A DNA stretch of 64,000 nucleotides. It comes from Sporosarcina globispora (GTDB lineage: Bacteria > Bacillota > Bacilli > Bacillales > Cytobacillaceae). Numbering within the stretch: the stretch's first letter is position 1; each line of letters begins with the position of its first letter. Shown here piece by piece: positions 49,016 through 58,669 of this stretch. A program made the position numbers and the translations under genes. The stretch covers positions 4,592,430-4,656,429 of the forward strand of contig NZ_LGUF01000007.1 in the NCBI RefSeq assembly GCF_001274725.1, read 5' to 3'. Under the pieces are notes generated by a model, which was given only the letters and a program-made list of their open reading frames with translations, was not told the DNA's origin and ran no database searches.

Positions 49016-49606
49016 TTGTCCAATAAAAATATTGAGATTGAATTTAAAAACATCATCACAAAAGAAGAATTTTCGTCATTAATGGAGTTTTTGGACGTAA
49101 GAGATGAGGATTTTTCCGAACAGGAGAATCATTACTTTGATACTCCGGATTTTTTATTGAAGGCTAAAGGAAGTGCCTTGCGAATTAGGCAGAAAAACGG
49201 CTCATTTGAATTGACTCTTAAACAGCCTCACCCTGAAGGGCTATTAGAAACTAATGAAAATCTTACTGAGTCCGAAGCTGCAGAGATGATCCGGACTGGG
49301 AAAATTCCCGCTGAACAGATACAACAATCCATAGTCGGCCTGGGAATAAAGACAGATAAACTTCAATACTTTGGTACGCTCTCAACAAAGCGGGCAGAAA
49401 AGGAATACAAGAAAGGATTGGCTGTTCTTGATCACAGCAGCTATTTAAATAAGGAAGATTTTGAGATAGAATATGAAGTAAATAACAGGTATGAAGGTGA
49501 ATTGACTTTTCTTAATTTGCTTAAACAGCTTAACATTCCTGTCAGAAAGACCGAAAATAAAATTAAGCGGTTTTATAACGAAAAATATAGACAGCAAAAG
49601 GCTTAA
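49016..49606 (+). CDS. yjbK: CYTH-domain protein YjbK (triphosphate tunnel metalloenzyme)
   Basis: A CYTH fold protein (about 196 aa) with the diagnostic EIEFKN motif near the N-terminus, followed by [19 protein letters not shown] and [16 protein letters not shown], and a later [12 protein letters not shown] proteins hydrolyse triphosphates or act in adenylate chemistry; the activity of Bacillus YjbK is not clear to me. Start at a TTG (49016), 6 nt after TGAGGTG; the GTG at 49007 overlaps that site. It precedes cwlQ by about 30 nt and the two likely form one unit. Confidence 0.9.
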   Translation: MSNKNIEIEFKNIITKEEFSSLMEFLDVRDEDFSEQENHYFDTPDFLLKAKGSALRIRQKNGSFELTLKQPHPEGLLETNENLTESEAAEMIRTGKIPAEQIQQSIVGLGIKTDKLQYFGTLSTKRAEKEYKKGLAVLDHSSYLNKEDFEIEYEVNNRYEGELTFLNLLKQLNIPVRKTENKIKRFYNEKYRQQKA

Positions 49607-49638
49607 TAGAAGGACGCCTTTTGCCAAGGAGCATTACA

Positions 49639-50280
49639 ATGAACGTAGATCAAATAAAAGTATTGATGGAGTTACAGGCACTTCAAGGGTTTAATAATTC
49701 TAAGCAAACGAATACTCCAAATCCTTTATTTCAAGAGCTGCTGGCAGGGTTAGTATCCGAAAGGCCACGTTCAGAACATCAGATTACAGGAGGACTTGGG
49801 GCAATTGCGTCTTTTGAGCCTTTTTTAAATGCGGTACAATCAAATTCTCTTTCAGTTTCAGCTCTTCCACCTGTTAAACTTACCAAGCTTGCCGAAACCT
49901 CAAAAAGTGATTTTGATGTTCTGATTCAAAAAGCATCAGATATGTTTAATGTACCTGTTAATCTGATTAAGTCTGTCATTAAACAGGAGTCTAACTTCAA
50001 TCCAAACGCCGTCAGCCAGGCAGGTGCTTCCGGCTTAATGCAGCTTATGCCCGAAACAGCCAAAGGTCTTGGCGTTAAAAACATCTTTGATCCTGCAGAG
50101 AATATATTTGCCGGAGTAAACTATTTACGGCAAATGATGGACAGGTATGGTGATAATGTGGAACTGGCCCTTGCCGCCTACAATGCCGGACCAGGAAATG
50201 TAGATAAATACGGCGGGGTACCACCTTTTAAAGAAACACTGAATTACATAAAGAAAGTAACCACATCGTTACTGGCTTAG
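49639..50280 (+). CDS. cwlQ: Lytic transglycosylase/muramidase CwlQ (YjbJ)
   Basis: Cleaves the glycan chain of peptidoglycan. The C-terminal SLT domain (about 110-205) has [20 protein letters not shown] with the catalytic Glu, [13 protein letters not shown], and [29 protein letters not shown], the standard muramidase blocks; the N-terminal 100 residues are a low-conservation linker. No signal peptide is evident, unusual for a wall enzyme. The start is the ATG at 49639 with AAGGAG, rather than the TTG at 49621. The ortholog in B. subtilis is reported to have both lytic transglycosylase and muramidase activities. Confidence 0.92.
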   Translation: MNVDQIKVLMELQALQGFNNSKQTNTPNPLFQELLAGLVSERPRSEHQITGGLGAIASFEPFLNAVQSNSLSVSALPPVKLTKLAETSKSDFDVLIQKASDMFNVPVNLIKSVIKQESNFNPNAVSQAGASGLMQLMPETAKGLGVKNIFDPAENIFAGVNYLRQMMDRYGDNVELALAAYNAGPGNVDKYGGVPPFKETLNYIKKVTTSLLA

Positions 50281-50293
50281 TTTTATTATCGCA

Positions 50294-50325
50294 GCCGCCT
50301 GGAATTTAACCGGGCGGTATTTTCA
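50294..50325 (+). terminator. Intrinsic terminator of yjbK-cwlQ
   Basis: Stem GCCGCCTGG/CCGGGCGG followed by TATTTT. Confidence 0.7.
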
Positions 50326-50534
50326 TGCCCTTTAAAGCAAATGTTCCGGATTGACGGCATATCCTTAATCCATACTATAGAAATAAGGTGATCCATAGTG
50401 CGGCAAAAAGGCTCAGTAAGCTATTTGTTTGAGATATAGCCCCCTCATTGATAGAATATAAAGAGATCACAACACTCAATATTAAATAGGAAGATTTTTT
50501 GCAAACGAATTAACTCATAAAAGGAGTTTTAAAT

Positions 50535-50939
50535 ATGGCCGAGAAAATGCACACTCCCTTCGACGCTATTGGTGAGGAGAAGCTTCACCAGCTTATTGAC
50601 GCTTTTTACCGGCGCGTAGGACAACACCCTGATCTCGTTCCTATTTTTCCAGATGACTTAACAGAGACAGCCAGAAAACAAAAACAATTTATGACCCAGT
50701 ATTTAGGGGGGCCTCCTTTATATACTTCAGAACATGGACATCCGATGCTTCGTGCGAGGCACATGCCTTTTCCCATAACAGAAACTCGGGCAAGGGCCTG
50801 GCTCACATGCATGAATGAAGCAATGGACGTAATTGGCCTGGAGGGACAGCTGCGGGAAGACTTTTTTTCAAGGCTTATACTAACTGCTCAGCATATGGTC
50901 AATACACCTGAAAGCGGTGTGAAAGGTGAAAGCTCGTGA
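50535..50939 (+). CDS. yjbI: Truncated (2-on-2) hemoglobin YjbI
   Basis: A group II truncated hemoglobin of 134 aa that binds heme. Seen: the N-terminal [20 protein letters not shown] helix, [18 protein letters not shown] and [11 protein letters not shown], with the proximal His in the region [20 protein letters not shown] good AAAGGAGT precedes the ATG. It overlaps the start of spxH by four bases, as in B. subtilis, so it is translated with it. A role in oxygen or nitric-oxide handling has been proposed for the family; none is proved here. Confidence 0.93.
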   Translation: MAEKMHTPFDAIGEEKLHQLIDAFYRRVGQHPDLVPIFPDDLTETARKQKQFMTQYLGGPPLYTSEHGHPMLRARHMPFPITETRARAWLTCMNEAMDVIGLEGQLREDFFSRLILTAQHMVNTPESGVKGESS

Positions 50940-51814
50940 ATAAGCCAGAATCCAACGAAAAAAAACTGACATCTCCGCATTGCCATGGCAGTGAAAAAAA
51001 GCCAATAGAAGTCTATATGTTTGTTGACCCACTTTGTCCTGAATGCTGGGCTTTGGAGCCAATCTTAAAAAAGCTCCTAATTGAATATGGCCGCTATTTT
51101 TCAATAAAGCATGTATTAAGCGGCCGGCTCGCAACCTTAAATATGGGGAAAAGACAAAATTACGAAAACATTGCTGATTTGTGGGAGAAAGCAGCAAGCC
51201 GCTCTGGAATGTCATGTGATGGAAACGTCTGGTTCGAAAATCCGATTTCTTCGCCACACCTGGCTTCAGTTGCAATTAAAGCTGCAGAACTGCAAGGCAG
51301 AAAAGCAGGAATTAGATTTTTGCGCAAGCTTCAGGAGGTTCTTTTTCTTGAAAAACAGAATGTCTCTAATTTTGAAGTATTAAAGGATTGTGCAAAGGAA
51401 GTCGGTCTTGATGTAGTAGAATTTGTTTCTGATATTCATTCAGATAGTGCAGCAAAGGCTTTTCAATGCGATTTAAAAATCACATCTGAAATGGATGTTC
51501 AAGAAATACCCACTCTAGTCTTTTTTAATGAAAATATTGAAGATGAAGGCATCAAAGTCACCGGATATTATTCTTATGAAATTTATGAACAGATTTTAGA
51601 AGAAATGCTGCCAGCCAAACCTGAGCGTGCTCCGCTGCCGCCCTTGGAATATTTCTTAAAATACTTTAGGCTTGTGGCCAGCAAGGAGATCTCTGTTGTA
51701 TATAATATGTCAGACAGCGAAGTTAACAGGGAAATGAAAAAACTGCAGCTAAAGCAAATAGCTGAATATGTACCAGCAAAATACGGTAATTTCTGGAGAT
51801 ATATAGAAACTTAA
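50936..51814 (+). CDS. spxH: Spx adaptor protein SpxH (YjbH), DsbA-like
   Basis: Adaptor that delivers Spx to the ClpXP protease. 292 aa, with an N-terminal His/Cys-rich HCHGSE stretch (16-20), a thioredoxin-like DsbA domain with the CPEC motif (Cys34-Cys37), and a C-terminal helical region ([13 protein letters not shown] to [13 protein letters not shown]). GTG start overlapping the yjbI stop (4-nt overlap). The N-terminal cysteine/histidine region binds zinc in the family, releasing under oxidative stress. The target gene spx is in the same window at 56690-57085. Confidence 0.95.
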   Translation: MNKPESNEKKLTSPHCHGSEKKPIEVYMFVDPLCPECWALEPILKKLLIEYGRYFSIKHVLSGRLATLNMGKRQNYENIADLWEKAASRSGMSCDGNVWFENPISSPHLASVAIKAAELQGRKAGIRFLRKLQEVLFLEKQNVSNFEVLKDCAKEVGLDVVEFVSDIHSDSAAKAFQCDLKITSEMDVQEIPTLVFFNENIEDEGIKVTGYYSYEIYEQILEEMLPAKPERAPLPPLEYFLKYFRLVASKEISVVYNMSDSEVNREMKKLQLKQIAEYVPAKYGNFWRYIET

Positions 51815-51845
51815 AGCTGTGCAAAATGCACAGCTTTATTCTTTC
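51813..51845 (+). terminator. Intrinsic terminator of yjbI-spxH
   Basis: AAAGCTGTGC/GCACAGCTTT stem, 5-nt loop, then ATTCTTTC. Confidence 0.75.
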
Positions 51846-52109
51846 ATGAAAAAAACCATGCAGTCTTCAGCACGGCTTTTTCCGGGTTTTATACGAACAA
51901 AGGGGATGGGAGAAATTTTTCACGTCCAAACAAAAGGGGTATATGTTTGCTTGTGATCAACTTCACACCTGTAATATATCATGAAATGAAAGAATATGAC
52001 AATAAGTTTGTGTCCTTTTTCACAATATTGTCAAAATCAAGTCATGACTGTCTGGACAACCGCATAAAATAATACAGATTTAAATTTTGCCCAAGGAGGA
52101 GAAAGCAAT

Positions 52110-52283
52110 ATGAAAAAACTGCCTGTAATCCTGATGCTGACGCTCATTTTGCTCTCCTTTATTTTAAACATTTTTGGACTCATGAAGCTAATCCCCATCT
52201 TCATTACTTCTCCCATTTTGTTTATTTCCTTCCTGATCTTATTTTTATATTTAAATGACCGAAGGAGATTTAAGGGGTTTTAA
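52110..52283 (+). CDS. Small hydrophobic membrane protein (57 aa)
   Basis: Two hydrophobic helices: about residues 5-22 (PVILMLTLILLSFILNIF) and about 29-48 (PIFITSPILFISFLILFLY), with a basic C-terminus (NDRRRFKGF). RBS CAAGGAGGAG 9 nt before the ATG. A small gene of similar size occupies this area in B. subtilis (possibly yizD), but I am not certain of the identity. It is convergent with pepF, sharing a terminator. Likely a membrane peptide of unknown role. Confidence 0.65.
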   Translation: MKKLPVILMLTLILLSFILNIFGLMKLIPIFITSPILFISFLILFLYLNDRRRFKGF

Positions 52284-52291
52284 ACTAACCT

Positions 52292-52326
52292 AAAAGGTGC
52301 CAGACTATTCAGCCTGGCACCTTTTC
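52292..52326. terminator. Bidirectional terminator between the small membrane gene and pepF
   Basis: AAAAGGTGCCAG/CTGGCACCTTTT stem with a 10-nt loop. Confidence 0.92.
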
Positions 52327-52334
52327 CTTATATC

Positions 52335-54152
52335 TTATGAAAGCAAGCTTTCCATTTCATTTAGTTTTTCTTCAAATACTTTGCAGGCATCTTCAATCGG
52401 CTTGCTGCTCGTCATATCAACACCGGCTTTCTTTAGCACCTCAATTGGATAATCTGAGCTTCCGGATTTCAGAAATTCAATATATCTGTCAACTGCAGGC
52501 TGGCCCTCCTGAAGAATTTGTTTGCTTAATGCAGTTGCCGCACTGAAGCCCGTTGCATATTGATAAACATAATAATTATAGTAGAAATGCGGGATTCTGG
52601 ACCATTCCAGACCGATTTCCTCATCAATCACGATGTCTTCTTCCCCAAAATATTTCTTATTGAGTTCGTAATATTCTTTCGTCAATGAATCTGCAGTCAA
52701 AGCTTCATTGTTCTGAGCCTTCTGATGGATGATATGCTCAAACTCTGCAAACATAGTCTGGCGGAAAACAGTACCTCTAAAACCCTCAAGATAATGATTC
52801 AGCAGATACAAACGCTTCTTATCATCGTCTATTGTTTTAAGCAGATAATCGTTTAAAAGAGCTTCGTTACAAGTAGAGGCAACCTCTGCGACAAAAATTG
52901 AGTAGTTTCCATACGGATATGGCTGATATTTTCTTGTATAATAGCTGTGAACAGAATGCCCAAATTCGTGGGCAAGGGTAAATAAGTTGTTCACATTATC
53001 CTGCCAGTTCATCAGTATATATGGGCTGGTTCCATATGTTCCAGAAGAATAGGCACCGCTTCTTTTGCCCTTATTTTCATGAACATCTACCCAGCGATTT
53101 TCAAAACCTTCTTTTAAGATACCTAAATAGTCTTCACCAAGCGGCTTCAGCCCTTTTAAGATGAGATCTTTTGCTTCATTATATGGAATCTCCATTTTAA
53201 CTTCCTTCACCAAAGGAGTATAAAGATCATACATATGAAGGTCCTCGACCCCCAGAACCTTCTTGCGGAGTTTCACATATCGATGCAGCAAATGCAGGTT
53301 ATCGTTAATGGTATTGACTAAATTTTCGTATACACTCTCAGGAATATTATTCGCAGCAAGGGCAGCATGGCGCGCAGATTGATAATTCCGGATCTTTGCA
53401 TTGAAATTATCTTTTTTAACATTCCCGCTTAGAGTGCTTGCAAATGTATTTCGGAACTTCCCATAAGTTTCATAAACCGCTTTAAAAGCATCACGGCGAA
53501 CACGCTGATCATCGCTCTCAAGAAAACGGATGAATCGGCCGTGAGTAATTTCAACCTCTTCACCGTTCTCATCTTTGATGGATGGAAATTCCAAATCAGC
53601 ATTATTCAGCATCCCAAAAGTATTACTTGAAGCCCCAAGCACCTCTGAAGCCTGGGCAAGAAGGGATTCCTGCTCAGCGGATAATACATGAGGCCTTTGG
53701 AGATTTATTTCCTCAAGGGAATGTTTATATAATTGCAGTTCAGTTTTTCCCTCTAAAAAGCCGGCAATCTTCTTTTCATCTTCAGCAAGCAACTCAGGAA
53801 CAATATATGCCAGTACACTTGAAGCTTCAGAATATAAATTTTTTATTTTGTCATCCATGGCCTGATAAAATGAATTTGTTGTATCCTGGTCATAGCGCAT
53901 ATGGGCATATGTATAAAGCTTGCCAAGACGCGATAGTAAATGATCCTGGAACTGCAGCGCTTCATATAAAGTGTCAGCACTTTCCGCAAGCCTGCCTTGA
54001 TACTTGCCTGCATCTGGAATAACCTTTTGCACTTCTATATATTCCTTTTCCCATACATCATCAGAAAGGAAAATATCCTCCAAACGCCAGGTATCCTCAG
54101 GTGAAATTTCATTCCTAGCTGGAAGTTTCTTTACAGTTGTCTCATTAGCCAT
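52335..54152 (-). CDS. pepF: Oligoendopeptidase F
   Basis: Intracellular zinc metallopeptidase of the M3B type that degrades peptides of roughly 7-17 residues. HEXXH motif in LAHEFGHSVHSYY, second zinc ligand in VAEVASTCNEALL, with N-terminal PARNEISPEDTWRLEDIF and a WSRIPHFYYNYYVYQYATGFSAA C-terminal block. 605 aa as in B. subtilis PepF. Weak RBS (GAGGAT). It is monocistronic, between coiA and the shared terminator. Suggested roles in peptide turnover during sporulation and signalling are known of the family. Confidence 0.95.
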   Translation of the reverse strand: MANETTVKKLPARNEISPEDTWRLEDIFLSDDVWEKEYIEVQKVIPDAGKYQGRLAESADTLYEALQFQDHLLSRLGKLYTYAHMRYDQDTTNSFYQAMDDKIKNLYSEASSVLAYIVPELLAEDEKKIAGFLEGKTELQLYKHSLEEINLQRPHVLSAEQESLLAQASEVLGASSNTFGMLNNADLEFPSIKDENGEEVEITHGRFIRFLESDDQRVRRDAFKAVYETYGKFRNTFASTLSGNVKKDNFNAKIRNYQSARHAALAANNIPESVYENLVNTINDNLHLLHRYVKLRKKVLGVEDLHMYDLYTPLVKEVKMEIPYNEAKDLILKGLKPLGEDYLGILKEGFENRWVDVHENKGKRSGAYSSGTYGTSPYILMNWQDNVNNLFTLAHEFGHSVHSYYTRKYQPYPYGNYSIFVAEVASTCNEALLNDYLLKTIDDDKKRLYLLNHYLEGFRGTVFRQTMFAEFEHIIHQKAQNNEALTADSLTKEYYELNKKYFGEEDIVIDEEIGLEWSRIPHFYYNYYVYQYATGFSAATALSKQILQEGQPAVDRYIEFLKSGSSDYPIEVLKKAGVDMTSSKPIEDACKVFEEKLNEMESLLS

Positions 54153-54246
54153 TCATTCATCCTCCATTCAAAAGTCCCATTACACTATCTTCTCTTTCAA
54201 GAAACAAATTCCTTCTTTTTCAAAGAGCGAATGTGCAAATCTTTGA

Positions 54247-55461
54247 TTATTTTATGTTAAATAAATCTTTTTTATTGCCCTGTAAAATGCTTTTAGTGAT
54301 TCCCCTATAAAAATCATCCTCTCTTTGGAGAAGGCTGGAGTAATTATCACGCTCACCATGGAGAGCAGTTCTTTTAAATAGTCCATCTCCAGCTTTTTTA
54401 ACTATATTTAAGTTAATAAGGAGATCCAGATATTCCTTAATTGCCAAATCTTCGGAGCCTATTGGAATAAGCGGAATTGACCTGATTTTGATATCGTTAT
54501 TCTTTACCCTCCTGCGAAAGGCTGCAATTATGCGCGTGAGAGAAAACAGACCTTCCCTGCTGATTACATCCAGATACAAATAACTCTGCCATTGTAAAGG
54601 GGCCGTTTCAATAAATGGAGAATGACGTACAGGAAGGCCAATTTCAGGTGGGAGAAAAGCCGGAGCAAGTGAGCTGGAGTATAGATACTGAAGAAAGTTA
54701 TCTTTATAGGCACCACTATTTTGAGCAAGGAAATTCTTTATTTTTCGAATTTCATTTTTCCATTCCCTTATATTTATATAATTTTCAAGATATGGATCAA
54801 ATAATACATTAACATCAGCATGGAAAAATGTTTTAACATCGTAGTGTGCGTAGGCATTTCTGACTGTAAGGGGCTGGATTTGATGGACATTAATAAAAGA
54901 TTTTGTAACGGGGCAGAATGAAGGAATTACCCAATTGCCTGAAGCAGTTTGGCGAAGAAAAAGGTATTGGAAACCAGATAAAGCTATTTTTGTTTGGCCA
55001 ATGCGTTTAATATTTTTTCCTGCCAGTATCCATATTGGAATGATGCCTGATTGTAAGTATGCTTCTGAACGTTTCTTAAAAACCTCCTCAGAAATGACTG
55101 AGCATTGATATTCGAGAGCATAATTTACACCTTTATAATGGACACCTATATCCGGCCGCTGGGAAATTTCCGGAAAGAAAGGCTCGAGAATTGGGTTAAG
55201 CCCTTTTGTCTTTAGCCACTGGTATAATAACAATTTTCCTTTAATATGGTATTCAGTTTCGCTTTCATAGCTTTCTGGACATTCAGAACCCTTTTTGTGG
55301 CTAAAATGTGGAATTCTTTTATTTCCGATTTTCATTATTACTTCTTCTTTGCATTCGGGGCAGTAAAAAATATGCCTTTCTCTATACTGTTTCAAAGCTT
55401 GTTTACTGTGTGACCCCAAAAGAATTATTCGATCACCTTTCTCTGTTGAGGCAGCTAACAA
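54247..55461 (-). CDS. coiA: Competence protein CoiA
   Basis: Competence protein needed for recombination of incoming DNA. Seen: an N-terminal Cys/His module (CPEC at 34-37, HFSH at 52-55, Cys61), then a nuclease-like region RPDIGVHYKGVNYALEYQCS, with a PD-(D/E)xK-type pattern, and a long helical C-terminal part. Starts with TTG behind AAAGGAGAT. 404 aa. Separate from pepF by about 95 nt. Upstream AT-box pairs hint at ComK control, as for coiA in B. subtilis. Confidence 0.93.
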   Translation of the reverse strand: MLAASTEKGDRIILLGSHSKQALKQYRERHIFYCPECKEEVIMKIGNKRIPHFSHKKGSECPESYESETEYHIKGKLLLYQWLKTKGLNPILEPFFPEISQRPDIGVHYKGVNYALEYQCSVISEEVFKKRSEAYLQSGIIPIWILAGKNIKRIGQTKIALSGFQYLFLRQTASGNWVIPSFCPVTKSFINVHQIQPLTVRNAYAHYDVKTFFHADVNVLFDPYLENYINIREWKNEIRKIKNFLAQNSGAYKDNFLQYLYSSSLAPAFLPPEIGLPVRHSPFIETAPLQWQSYLYLDVISREGLFSLTRIIAAFRRRVKNNDIKIRSIPLIPIGSEDLAIKEYLDLLINLNIVKKAGDGLFKRTALHGERDNYSSLLQREDDFYRGITKSILQGNKKDLFNIK

Positions 55462-55505
55462 AAGATCATCTCCTTTCTCTACTAAGGTGTTCTGTTTTTA
55501 TTGCT

Positions 55506-55536
55506 AAAATCCTTTTTTCCTGCAAAACTATTTGTT
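55506..55536 (-). promoter_or_regulatory. Candidate ComK AT-boxes upstream of coiA
   Basis: On the minus strand, AACA-N5-TTTT (one mismatch) then AAAA-N5-TTTT (perfect), five bases apart, about 45-75 bp before the TTG. The usual ComK spacings are about 8, 18 or 31 bp between boxes, so this fit is partial. Confidence 0.4.
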
Positions 55537-55622
55537 TATTTTTTCTATTAACTAAACCTTATGCTCGTAAACACCATGCAGGCTGGTGTTTTATAAAAGT
55601 TCCTTAACGAAAAAACCTTGGC

Positions 55623-55662
55623 AAAAACAAAGCCGATTTCAAAATGAAATCGGCTTTGTTTT
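55623..55662. terminator. Bidirectional terminator between coiA region and mecA
   Basis: Perfect stem AAACAAAGCCGATTTC/GAAATCGGCTTTGTTT with a 4-nt loop. Confidence 0.95.
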
Positions 55663-55663
55663 A

Positions 55664-56326
55664 CTATTTAAAATGTTTTCTAAGATTTTCAAAAACATCA
55701 TCTTCTATAATCAATTTGCCGTATTCCATTACACGGTGAATGGTTGTGCTCGTTTCGTGCCCATACTCCAGAAGAATACTTAGCATGTTATCTATGTCAT
55801 CCTCTTCAAAAAGCTCTTCAGGGAACTCAGCGAACAAATAGTACTTCCCTTCGAAGGAATATAGTTTTGTTGTAATGGAATCAAGAATTGTCCTCTTTGA
55901 CAATGAAATAATATCTTCAAAATCCTTAAATGATAACAAGAATTCAAGATCACCGTCATATCCAGACTCATCATCATCGGATTTACGGAAATGATGATCG
56001 AGCATTTCTTCTATATGATCATCCACAGGCAAATCTTTCACTTTTTCATCTGGGACAGGAAGTTCAAACTTCTGACCATCCTTTGAAAGCTGAGCCTTTG
56101 TGACAAGAACCTCTAAGCCCTTATCCAATGCCTGAACCTGAATCCATAAAGGGCCTTCAACGAGAAATTCTTCCTCCTGATGGACCTCATCCATCATTTC
56201 CCAAAAGAGTTCCTCACTCCGCTCACGATTGTACCAAATCTCTTCACGGTCAAAGCCTCTTTCTTCTATATCAAGATAAGAAATATAAAATTTAACTGTA
56301 TGATCATTAATACGTTCGATTTCCAT
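55664..56326 (-). CDS. mecA: ClpC adaptor protein MecA
   Basis: Adaptor that binds ComK and ComS at its N-terminus and ClpC at its C-terminus, targeting ComK to ClpCP. Seen: MEIERINDHTVKFYISYLDIEERGFDREEIWYNRERSEELF at the start and FEDIISLSKRTILDSITTKLYSFEGKYYL plus STTIHRVMEYGKLI at the end. 220 aa as in B. subtilis (218). The middle is acidic and loop-like. Monocistronic between two terminators. With coiA next to it, the region holds two competence-related genes. Confidence 0.95.
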   Translation of the reverse strand: MEIERINDHTVKFYISYLDIEERGFDREEIWYNRERSEELFWEMMDEVHQEEEFLVEGPLWIQVQALDKGLEVLVTKAQLSKDGQKFELPVPDEKVKDLPVDDHIEEMLDHHFRKSDDDESGYDGDLEFLLSFKDFEDIISLSKRTILDSITTKLYSFEGKYYLFAEFPEELFEEDDIDNMLSILLEYGHETSTTIHRVMEYGKLIIEDDVFENLRKHFK

Positions 56327-56689
56327 GCAGCAACTCTCCCTTCTGGCTATGATTGAAGGGACTAAATACCCCCAGCAGTCATGTGTTATCCATTTACCCG
56401 TAAATCAATTGGTTAATCCCAAGTTAATTGAAGGTAAATTGTATTTTGCACCTTGTACTTTTATTTTATGACAAATTGAGCATAAAGGGAATTAAAAAGT
56501 CACATGTTTAAAAAAACCGTTAAATGCCCATATTTCTGCAATTTTCAGCCCTGCCTAAATTAACTTTAACTATATATTCTCTTATTATATCCATTATCCT
56601 TGTTCTTTTTCACATAGTGAACAAAAAGACCTTCTTCTGGAAACAGAAAGAAGGCCCCGTATTATTAAGTATGCAAATTGCGTTTGTTT
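56327..56689. promoter_or_regulatory. Intergenic region between spx and mecA
   Basis: 363 bp with the spx terminator (56623-56655; CCTTCTTT/AAAGAAGG stem, minus-strand T-run) and otherwise AT-rich mecA promoter sequence. No RNA gene or small CDS seen. Confidence 0.6.
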
Positions 56690-57085
56690 TTAATTAACCA
56701 TGCGCTGTGCTTCACGCAACTGGTAGGTGCGTACTTTTCTTGGAAGGAAACGTCTGATTTCGTCTTCATTGTATCCAACCTGTAACCGTTTTTCATCAAG
56801 AATGATTGGACGTCGAAGCAGCCCAGGATTTTCCTTGATCAGCTCGAACAAGTCTTGAAGAGGCATTGATTCAAGGTTCACATCAAGCTTTTGAAATGTC
56901 TTTGAGCGAGTAGAAATAATTTCATCGGTTCCATCTTCAGTCATACGCAAAATTTCTTTAATCTCATCGATTGATAGCGGTTCTGAGAAGATATTTCTTT
57001 CTTTATAGGCAATTTCATGCTCTTCTAACCATGATTTAGCTTTCCTGCAAGATGTACAACTTGGTGAAGTGTATAATGTGACCAT
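56690..57085 (-). CDS. spx: Regulatory protein Spx
   Basis: ArsC-like regulator of disulfide-stress genes that binds the RNA polymerase alpha subunit. Redox switch CTSC at Cys10-Cys13, [44 protein letters not shown]; 131 aa. All features of active Spx are conserved, including the arginines of the RPI region. It is degraded by ClpXP with SpxH, whose gene is in this window. A terminator follows. Spx promoters in B. subtilis are multiple; I could not map them in the AT-rich upstream region. Confidence 0.97.
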   Translation of the reverse strand: MVTLYTSPSCTSCRKAKSWLEEHEIAYKERNIFSEPLSIDEIKEILRMTEDGTDEIISTRSKTFQKLDVNLESMPLQDLFELIKENPGLLRRPIILDEKRLQVGYNEDEIRRFLPRKVRTYQLREAQRMVN

Positions 57086-57518
57086 TTTACAAATTCACAC
57101 TCCTTAAATTTAGACATATATGAAACTATCTGAGATTATATTTGTTTAATCAAATATTTCTAGAGTCTTCTAGATTAAAATAACTTTAATCAAGGAATTT
57201 ATATTATTTATTATACACCAAACAATATCTATTTGGTATATCTTTTTATAAATATGATAAAAGTATTAAACATTCATTAAACAAATGATTTAGCAACAGG
57301 ATCTACTTAATAAGACGAATGAACAAGCAAAAAGTTTCATTTTTTTTTATATTTTTTGTTATATTTGCTTCCATAAAGACTCTTAAGCCTTTAAGCTCCA
57401 AGGATTTTTATGTATTAGATTATTTTATTAATACTAAATTATTCATTATATACCCTTAAGATTTTTGTTTAAAACATAAAAGTGTAATAATTATTTTCTC
57501 AATTACCAAATGAAAATG
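57086..57518. promoter_or_regulatory. AT-rich upstream region of spx
   Basis: About 430 bp with very low GC, no gene and no obvious hairpin. Promoters of spx (on the minus strand) are expected here; no clear operator was recognised. Confidence 0.4.
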
Positions 57519-57554
57519 AAAACACAGCCATTTACAAAAATGGCTGTGTTTTTC
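57519..57554 (-). terminator. Intrinsic terminator of yjbC
   Basis: AAACACAGCCATT/AATGGCTGTGTTT stem, 7-nt loop, T-run on both strands. Confidence 0.92.
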
Positions 57555-57563
57555 CAATTATTC

Positions 57564-58139
57564 TTAAATATCCTCTAATACATTCGTCCCGTCTTTGTTT
57601 ACTTCATAAGTTAGGACCTCATCAACAGGCTGATACGATTTCCCGTAGAATTGTGCATCTCTATATGTGTGTATAAGTTCATATGTTTTTTTCATGGCTT
57701 CATATATTATTTCTTCACTCTCATTCTCGGGGGACCAATATAAAATTTCCATTGTGTTGATTTCATTGGTCGCAAGTGAGCGGCGGCTGTATCCAATTGA
57801 TTGTGCATGCTCAAACCCTTCTCTTTTATAAAACCGAAGCCGTTTTTCAGTATCTGTGTCTTCATAATCAACTGGCTCAACTTCCAATATGATTGGCTTC
57901 TTTTTAGCCTTCAGCTTTTCCAGCAGTTTATGTCCAAGCCCCTGTCCTCTTGATTCTTTCGAAACAAACAGATAATCAATGAACACAAAGTTATCCAGTT
58001 CCACATACATAAGGACATGGTAGGGACCTTCATCTTTGTGATAAATGTCTGACCGTTCCTTTAATAATGTTTCCATATGTTCTCTGGATTTCATTTCTTC
58101 AATGGGAAAATATTGATTCAGTTTTTCATACCAATGCAT
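57564..58139 (-). CDS. yjbC: GNAT-family acetyltransferase YjbC
   Basis: N-acetyltransferase-like protein of 191 aa. Seen: strand VLMYVELDNFVFIDYLFVSKE, the acetyl-CoA loop ESRGQGLGHKLLEKLKAKKK, and RLRFYKREGFEHAQSIGYSRRS. The start is the ATG at 58139, which follows AAAGGAGAAG; the ORF opened at 58169 would add ten residues without an RBS. Lies next to spx on the same strand as in B. subtilis (yjbC-spx, sometimes co-transcribed under stress), though here a terminator and 430 bp separate them. Substrate unknown. Confidence 0.9.
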   Translation of the reverse strand: MHWYEKLNQYFPIEEMKSREHMETLLKERSDIYHKDEGPYHVLMYVELDNFVFIDYLFVSKESRGQGLGHKLLEKLKAKKKPIILEVEPVDYEDTDTEKRLRFYKREGFEHAQSIGYSRRSLATNEINTMEILYWSPENESEEIIYEAMKKTYELIHTYRDAQFYGKSYQPVDEVLTYEVNKDGTNVLEDI

Positions 58140-58385
58140 GGATCTTCTCCTTTTTTGCTCACAAACCATAATCAGTTATTAGAGCATGAATATTTATTCC
58201 AGCATGATAAGCTCCCAGCTTTCCTTTCATATTGCATAAAGGTTCTGCTTTTTATCCTCTTTCCTGTCAGATTAAGTATTTGTGGAATTACCCCTTTTAA
58301 TACTCGAAAATTTCGAATAAAATAAGATCAGGGATGTTTATACATTAATCACAGGAAACTGTGAAAAGAAAGATGGAGGTTTATC

Positions 58386-58574
58386 ATGGGTGGTTACATA
58401 ACCGATTTAACTATTGTTGCGCTGTTAATAATTGGATTTACTGCCTTATTAGGTGTACTAACTAATGGTATTGGAGAAAAGTTATTTGGCGGTAAAAATA
58501 AATCCGAATTCGTGGATCAATCTGCAAGGGTGCAGACTGGATGGAAAAGCGTAGGCGGAATGAAAAAACAGTAA
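58386..58574 (+). CDS. Small membrane protein (62 aa), unknown
   Basis: Starts MGGYITDLTIVALLIIGFTA with one hydrophobic helix (about 6-28), followed by a positively charged, likely cytoplasmic tail (GGKNKSEFVDQ to GGMKKQ). RBS AGATGGAGG 6 nt before the ATG. I do not recognise the family. Its presumed terminator hairpin at 58647-58669 has been separated from its T-tract by the IS1182 insertion, so its transcript may now read into the element. Confidence 0.6.
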   Translation: MGGYITDLTIVALLIIGFTALLGVLTNGIGEKLFGGKNKSEFVDQSARVQTGWKSVGGMKKQ

Positions 58575-58646
58575 CCTATGCCTCTATACTATGATACCGT
58601 ATTCGAAGATGGTGTCAAATGATATGTTAAGATAAACCAAACCAGA

Positions 58647-58669
58647 AAGAGGCCAATAATGGGCCTCTT
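58647..58669. repeat. Left direct repeat at IS1182 (terminator hairpin copy 1)
   Basis: AAGAGGCC, AATAAT loop, GGGCCTCTT. The same 23 bp occur at 60239-60261. This copy is followed by the IS end CAGCTTGTTGAGAAA instead of a T-run. Confidence 0.92.
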
